Origin: Oligoflexia bacterium
GTDB lineage: Bacteria; Bdellovibrionota; Bacteriovoracia; Bacteriovoracales; Bacteriovoracaceae
NCBI GenBank assembly: GCA_024229115.1
Contig: JAAEST010000097.1
Span: 248,001 to 312,000, forward strand
DNA length: 64,000 nt
Direction of reading: 5' to 3'
In this document: positions 60,072-64,000 of the stretch, in pieces
How the letters are laid out: every line of letters begins with the position of its first letter
Position numbering within the stretch: position 1 is the stretch's first letter
Notes under the pieces: generated by a model
Databases searched by the model: none
Told to the model about the DNA's origin: nothing
The model's input: only the letters and a program-made list of their open reading frames with translations
Made by a program: the position numbers and the translations under genes

Positions 60072-60254
60072 ATGAAAAAGCTACTTATTTTAGGATTACT
60101 TTTAACTTCAGTTAACATCTTCGCAAACAATGCGGTTGGTGAATCAGATTCGAACTGTGTAGATCAAGTTCAATCAAGCAGATTTTCTGGTGAAACTCAG
60201 CAGTCAGAACAACCAGCAGAATCTTCTGAAGATAATGGTGCAGCTAGCGTTTAA
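60072..60254 (+). CDS. Small secreted acidic protein, paralogue of the 58263 protein
   Basis: 60 residues from the ATG at 60072 (MKKLLILGLLLTSVNIFA is the signal peptide); the upstream in-frame extension to 59967 spans the sigma-54 promoter and is rejected. The mature ~42 residues contain one Cys in SNCVDQVQSSRF and an acidic Ser/Gln/Glu-rich tail. Shares C-x-DQVQS-[ST]-RF and tail composition with the 58263 protein. Ribosome site GAGGGGA. A terminator follows. Confidence 0.83.
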   Translation: MKKLLILGLLLTSVNIFANNAVGESDSNCVDQVQSSRFSGETQQSEQPAESSEDNGAASV

Positions 60255-60287
60255 TAGCTAAATGTTTTTAAAATTTCTATGAAGTTT

Positions 60288-60320
60288 AAAAAGCCTCTTA
60301 TTAAAGAGGCTTTTTATTTT
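60288..60320. terminator. Bidirectional terminator after the third small secreted gene
   Basis: AAAAAGCCTCTT / AAGAGGCTTTTT with loop ATTA. It can terminate the plus-strand gene and the minus-strand gene ending at 60319. Confidence 0.93.
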
Positions 60321-60684
60321 ATGACTCTTCGATTATCTTTTTCAGCAATTCTTTTTCTTCAGCAGTATAACTGTCATTATTAAGCTCTTTTTTGAGCTCT
60401 TTTTTTATTTTTCTTCGCTCTTGAGGTTGGGCTTCCTTTACCGTTGAAGAAAATTGAGTTTTGATGAGATCTTGCTTATCAATTTTTGTTGAAAATAGTT
60501 TTTTTCCAAATTCTTTACCTGTTTGAATATTATCCTTGGCCTTATCAAAGAAACTTGAAAATAACTCAGTCGTGTAAGGTTGAGCGACTTTATTTAAATG
60601 ATTGAAGATAGGTTTATTTCCTACAGGAAAACTCAGAATGATAAAACTTAAAGAAAAATATATAGCAAACTTAATAATGAACAT
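60319..60684 (-). CDS. Small protein with N-terminal membrane segment, unknown function
   Basis: 121 residues. Residues ~1-22 are one membrane or signal segment (FIIKFAIYFSLSFIILSF). The rest is helical and very Lys/Glu-rich, ending in a likely coiled coil (RRKIKKELKKELNNDSYTAEEKELLKKI). It begins two bases after the receiver-protein stop and is probably co-transcribed. No family recognised. Confidence 0.6.
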   Translation of the reverse strand: MFIIKFAIYFSLSFIILSFPVGNKPIFNHLNKVAQPYTTELFSSFFDKAKDNIQTGKEFGKKLFSTKIDKQDLIKTQFSSTVKEAQPQERRKIKKELKKELNNDSYTAEEKELLKKIIEES

Positions 60685-60686
60685 AA

Positions 60687-61109
60687 CTATTCCTTTGTTA
60701 ATTCCTGATCAATTTTTTCTACAGCCTTTATAAGATCCTCTCTTGAAAATGGCTTAGGTAGAAAGTCTAAGGCTCCGCTAGAAATTGATTCAATAACAAC
60801 CTGTTGAATATCAAGAGAAGACATCATAATGATATATGTTCCCATTGAGCTTTCAGCGAGAATTTTTGCTAATTCGATACCAGATCTCTGAGGCATGACA
60901 ACATCAATGATAAATAAGTTCACATCAGTTGTTCCAGAAAGGGCAACACCTTCTTCAGCACTAGAGGCTTGGCCAACAACATTGAAACCTTCATCTTCTA
61001 GAATACTTACAACTGAGTTTCTAGAAAAATCAGAATCATCAACCACAACTATATTAAGGGATGTTTTTCTTTGAGTAGTTTCAGAATTACTAGTTACGTT
61101 TTCAGACAT
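60687..61109 (-). CDS. CheY-like response-regulator receiver protein
   Basis: 140 residues, single receiver domain from ~18, after a Ser/Thr/Asn-rich extension. VVDDSDFSRN (acidic pocket Asp24-Asp25), phospho-acceptor Asp69 (FIIDVVMP), switch Ser97 (MMSSLD), and Lys119 (LPKPF) are all present. No output domain. It could act on the flagellar motor or in a phosphorelay; the DHp-like protein at 27462 is a distant possible partner. A similar arrangement in predatory delta-group bacteria is common, but no kinase adjoins. Confidence 0.93.
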   Translation of the reverse strand: MSENVTSNSETTQRKTSLNIVVVDDSDFSRNSVVSILEDEGFNVVGQASSAEEGVALSGTTDVNLFIIDVVMPQRSGIELAKILAESSMGTYIIMMSSLDIQQVVIESISSGALDFLPKPFSREDLIKAVEKIDQELTKE

Positions 61110-61197
61110 AAAAAAACCTTCTATTGAGTTACTAGTATTTTAAAACAAAATGCTAAGACTCTCTAGAAGGTTCTTTATTCTTGATTAATTTAATTGG

Positions 61198-63633
61198 TTA
61201 AGCAGCTGACCTTGGAACGCTTTTAACATTGCGCTTTTTCTTAGTCTTCTCTTTACCAATATTCTTTTTGTGCTCGTCCCATCCAAGAAGTGCGATATCG
61301 AGTACCTCACTGATGGCCTTAACCGGCACAAAGTTAACTTTCTTTTTAAGTTCTTCTGGAATATCCACAAGATCTTTTTGGCATTTCCAAGGAACGATAA
61401 CTGTATCGATACCCATTCTCATAGCGGCTAAAGATTTTTCTTTGACACCTCCAACTGGAAGAACTTTACCTGTTAGAGTAATCTCTCCAGTCATGGCCAC
61501 TTTATGATCAATAGGACACCCCGTAACTAAACTTAAGATCGCCGTTGCTAGAGTAATGCCTGCACTTGGCCCATCTTTAGGAATCGCACCTGCTGGTAAA
61601 TGAATATGAATTTCATGTTCATCAAAGAAATCCTCATTAATACCAAGTTGTTTTGCTCTTGAGCGAATATAGCCAATAGCCGTTTGAGCTGACTCTCTCA
61701 TGACTTCACCAAGTTGCCCTGTTAGAGTTAGTCCTTTTCCTTTCATTTTTGTTGCTTCAATATAGAGAACTTCACCACCAGCAGCAGTCCAAGCAAGACC
61801 TGTTGCTACACCCACTTCATCACAATCTTTTTCATCATCTTTTGTGTAAAGAGGTGGTCCTAGAAGATCAATAACTGTATCACCTAACATCTTTGTTTGA
61901 TCAACTTCACCTTGTGCAATCTTCATGGCTACTTTTCTACAAAGAGCACCAATCTTTCTTTCAAGGTTACGAAGACCAGCTTCTCTAGTGAAATGTCTAA
62001 TTACACTCTTGATACCATCATCAGTGAATTCAACATTATCATCAGTAATTCCATTTTCTTCCATTTGTTTAGGAACAAGATACTTCTTACTGATTTGAAG
62101 TTTTTCTTCTTGTGTATATCCAGACAGCTCTAGTACTTCCATTCTGTCTCTTAGTGGACCTGGAATATTTTGTAGAACGTTTGAAGTTGCAATAAACATA
62201 CAATTTGATAAATCAAAAGGTACGTTAAGATAATGATCTCTAAACTCTTTGTTTTGTTCAGGGTCTAGCACTTCAAGCATGGCCGAAGCTGGATCACCTT
62301 TCATATCACCACCAAGCTTATCAACCTCGTCTAGAAGAATAACTGGGTTGTTTGTTTTTGCTTGCTTAAGTGCTTGAATAAATCTACCTGGCATTGAACC
62401 AACGTATGTTCTTCTATGTCCACGAATTTCTGCTTCGTCTTTAACACCACCAAGAGAAATTCTTACAAACTCTCTTCCTGTTGCTCTTGCAACTGACTTT
62501 CCAAGAGATGTCTTCCCAACTCCCGGAGGTCCTGAAAGGCAAAGGATAGGGCCTTTCATATCATTTCCTTTAAGTTGCCTTACTGCTAGGTACTCAAGGA
62601 TTCTTTCTTTAACTTTATCTAGATCAAAATGATCTTCATCTAAAACTTCTTTCGCATGCTTCATATCAAGAACTTCTTCTGAAGATGTCGTCCAAGGAAG
62701 ATCTGTCATCCATTCAAGGTAAGTTCGAATAATTCCAGACTCACTACTATCAGGATGCATTTTCTCTAAGCGCTGAAGTTGTTTGATTGCTTCTTTTTCA
62801 ACTTCTTCCGTCATTCCTGCATTTTGAATTTTTGCTCTAAATTCCGCAATCTCATCATCACCTTCAGGATTATTCATTTCATCCCCAAGTTCGCTTTTGA
62901 TTGCTCTAATTTGTTCGCGTAAAAAGTATTCTTTTTGCGTTTTATTCATTTCATCTTTCGCTACATTTTTAATCTTAGCTTGCATTGCTAGAATTTCTAA
63001 TTCGCGAGAGAGAATTTCATTGATTTTATGAAGACGTTCAACTGGATCAAATGTTTCTAAAATCATTTGAGCTTCAGCAACGTGTAAGTTTAAATTTGAG
63101 GCAACTAGATCTGCTAATCTTCCTGGGTCAGTAATATCTTCTAAGACAGTTAAGATATCTGGAGATAGAACTTTTCCTAATGTGATTACTCTTTCTAATT
63201 GTTCACGGATGTTTCTCATGATCGCATCTGTGGCAATTCTATCTTGAGTTACTTCTGTATCATCAGCTTTTGCAAGCTTAGTAATAAAGAATGGATCTTG
63301 TTGTTCAAAATCAATAATTCTGGCTTTTGATAAACCTTGAACTAAGATCTTGATTCTTCCATCTGGAAGTTTTCTCATTCTCATGATCATCGCAACTGTT
63401 CCAGTCTCATAAATTTCAGACGGCTCAGGATGCTCAGCTTTGATGTCTTTTTGTGATGATAAAAGAATTAGTCTGTCGCTTTCGTTAAGTGCATGTTCCA
63501 CAGCTTTAATTGATGACTCTCTTCCAACAAATAAAGGCAGGATCATAAAAGGATAAACAACAATGTCTCTAATCGGCAGGAGTGGAAGGCGTTCCTTGAA
63601 CTCAATGTTATCGCCTTCGTAATTAGTAACCAT
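61198..63633 (-). CDS. ATP-dependent Lon protease (second copy)
   Basis: 811 residues, close to standard LonA length, without the Lys-rich insert of the copy at 22418. AAA+ Walker A GPPGVGKTS, sensor and arginine-finger regions (GMRD-like GGVKDEAEIRGHRRTYVG), and protease dyad Ser690 (PKDGPSAG) and Lys733 (GGVKEKS). C-terminal basic tail KEKTKKKRNVKSVPRS. A dual Lon set is known in other delta-group bacteria (LonD/LonV in Myxococcus), where one copy is developmental. A palindrome (63651-63664) sits in its leader. Confidence 0.96.
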   Translation of the reverse strand: MVTNYEGDNIEFKERLPLLPIRDIVVYPFMILPLFVGRESSIKAVEHALNESDRLILLSSQKDIKAEHPEPSEIYETGTVAMIMRMRKLPDGRIKILVQGLSKARIIDFEQQDPFFITKLAKADDTEVTQDRIATDAIMRNIREQLERVITLGKVLSPDILTVLEDITDPGRLADLVASNLNLHVAEAQMILETFDPVERLHKINEILSRELEILAMQAKIKNVAKDEMNKTQKEYFLREQIRAIKSELGDEMNNPEGDDEIAEFRAKIQNAGMTEEVEKEAIKQLQRLEKMHPDSSESGIIRTYLEWMTDLPWTTSSEEVLDMKHAKEVLDEDHFDLDKVKERILEYLAVRQLKGNDMKGPILCLSGPPGVGKTSLGKSVARATGREFVRISLGGVKDEAEIRGHRRTYVGSMPGRFIQALKQAKTNNPVILLDEVDKLGGDMKGDPASAMLEVLDPEQNKEFRDHYLNVPFDLSNCMFIATSNVLQNIPGPLRDRMEVLELSGYTQEEKLQISKKYLVPKQMEENGITDDNVEFTDDGIKSVIRHFTREAGLRNLERKIGALCRKVAMKIAQGEVDQTKMLGDTVIDLLGPPLYTKDDEKDCDEVGVATGLAWTAAGGEVLYIEATKMKGKGLTLTGQLGEVMRESAQTAIGYIRSRAKQLGINEDFFDEHEIHIHLPAGAIPKDGPSAGITLATAILSLVTGCPIDHKVAMTGEITLTGKVLPVGGVKEKSLAAMRMGIDTVIVPWKCQKDLVDIPEELKKKVNFVPVKAISEVLDIALLGWDEHKKNIGKEKTKKKRNVKSVPRSAA

Positions 63634-63650
63634 ATTTTTCTTCCTCTACA

Positions 63651-63664
63651 GTTGCTAATGCAAC
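63651..63664 (-). promoter_or_regulatory. Palindrome in the leader of the second lon gene
   Basis: GTTGC-TAAT-GCAAC, perfect 5-base arms, about 17 bases upstream of the lon start. Could be a small operator or RNA hairpin. Confidence 0.4.
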
Positions 63665-63789
63665 GTGGTTTAAGTTCCATTACTTGGATCGTCTTTTTTT
63701 GAAGAGTTCTTTAAACTTTTCTTAATATTTTCAATATTTTTTTTGATTACCCGACCGTTTAAATTGGTTAAAATCCTAACTATCTTTTC

Positions 63790-63818
63790 TTTAAAAAGGG
63801 TGAAACTCTCGTTATAAT
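63790..63818 (+). promoter_or_regulatory. Promoter for glmU
   Basis: TTTAAA (63790-63795), 17-base spacer, TATAAT (63813-63818), 46 bases before the ATG. The -10 is perfect. Confidence 0.6.
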
Positions 63819-63864
63819 CGATACTTCGAAAATTGTATTTTTTTCATCGGAAAAAGGATTAAAA

Positions 63865-64000
63865 ATGACCGACCAAATTGGTGTAGCTTTGCTAGCAGCT
63901 GGTGCTGGCACAAGATTGAAAGTAAAAACTGCAAAACCATTAATAAGATTACTTGGCAAAAGGTTGGTCGACTTCTCAATTGATGCTGTTGAGAGCTTCT
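63865..64000 (+). CDS. glmU: GlmU-like nucleotidyltransferase, 5' part only
   Basis: 45 codons are visible. VALLAAGAGTRLKVKTAKPL is the N-terminal nucleotide-binding motif (LAAGxGTRM-x-S-x-x-PK) of GlmU-type uridyltransferases, with KPL in place of the common PKVL. GlmU makes UDP-GlcNAc for peptidoglycan and lipopolysaccharide. The gene runs off the right edge, so the acetyltransferase domain cannot be checked; another NTP-transferase such as GalU-like is the alternative. Ribosome site AAAGGA. Confidence 0.75.
   Translation, partial: MTDQIGVALLAAGAGTRLKVKTAKPLIRLLGKRLVDFSIDAVESF

Noticed and set aside
1-64000. Mobile element, prophage or CRISPR content
   Set aside because: No integrase, transposase, terminal repeats, phage structural genes or repeat-spacer arrays were seen.

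Overview
The window looks like a chromosomal segment of a low-GC, flagellated Gram-negative bacterium. The best guess is a Bdellovibrionota predator of the Bacteriovorax/Halobacteriovorax type. This is inferred from gene content and AT-rich codon use: type IVa pilus genes, a complete outer-membrane envelope, two flagellins, a Flp/Tad pilus locus, two Lon proteases and lineage-type proteins such as the RelA/SpoT-like protein at 35118. No prophage, IS element, CRISPR array, tRNA or rRNA was seen. About 60 genes fill the window densely.

Layout. 1-4.4 kb: end of a pilNOPQ type IV pilus operon plus a TPR gene. 4.4-7.3 kb: aroQ, efp, accB, accC. 7.4-15.7 kb: a helical-repeat protein, a TamB-like translocation protein and a BamA/TamA-type barrel, all with non-ATG starts; the barrel gene most likely starts at an ATT codon. 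15.7-19.3 kb: rplM-rpsI, then a UvrA paralogue whose ATP-site motifs have decayed asymmetrically. 19.4-22.4 kb: three exported proteins, one a matrixin-type metalloprotease. 22.4-25.2 kb: lon and rpoZ. 25.3-35.1 kb: mostly minus strand, with acyl-CoA ligase, oligopeptide-binding lipoprotein, alaS, recX, recA and pgpA. 35.1-43.9 kb: a RelA/SpoT-like protein, hydrolase, FHA protein, recG, greA, zinc-ribbon protein, UbiB-type kinase and GNAT. 44.1-46.1 kb: two flagellins whose leaders carry GGA-in-loop hairpins of CsrA-site type. 46.1-48 kb: an SDR protein, an unknown protein and a 6S RNA gene on the minus strand. 48.1-56 kb: a Tad pilus locus with a fused CpaE-CpaF (TadZ-TadA) ATPase. 56-60.3 kb: a secreted YD-repeat protein behind a near-consensus sigma-28 promoter, and three tiny secreted acidic proteins. 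Two of these are paralogues, each behind a perfectly spaced sigma-54 promoter. 60.3-64 kb: a receiver protein, a second lon and the start of glmU.

The surface-appendage and export functions (type IVa pilus, flagellum, Tad pilus, Tam/Bam export, YD-repeat protein, small secreted proteins) appear to be run by alternative sigma factors and RNA-level control. The most original candidates are the sigma-54 small secreted protein pair, the asymmetric UvrA paralogue, the CpaE-CpaF fusion and the AUU-started barrel gene.
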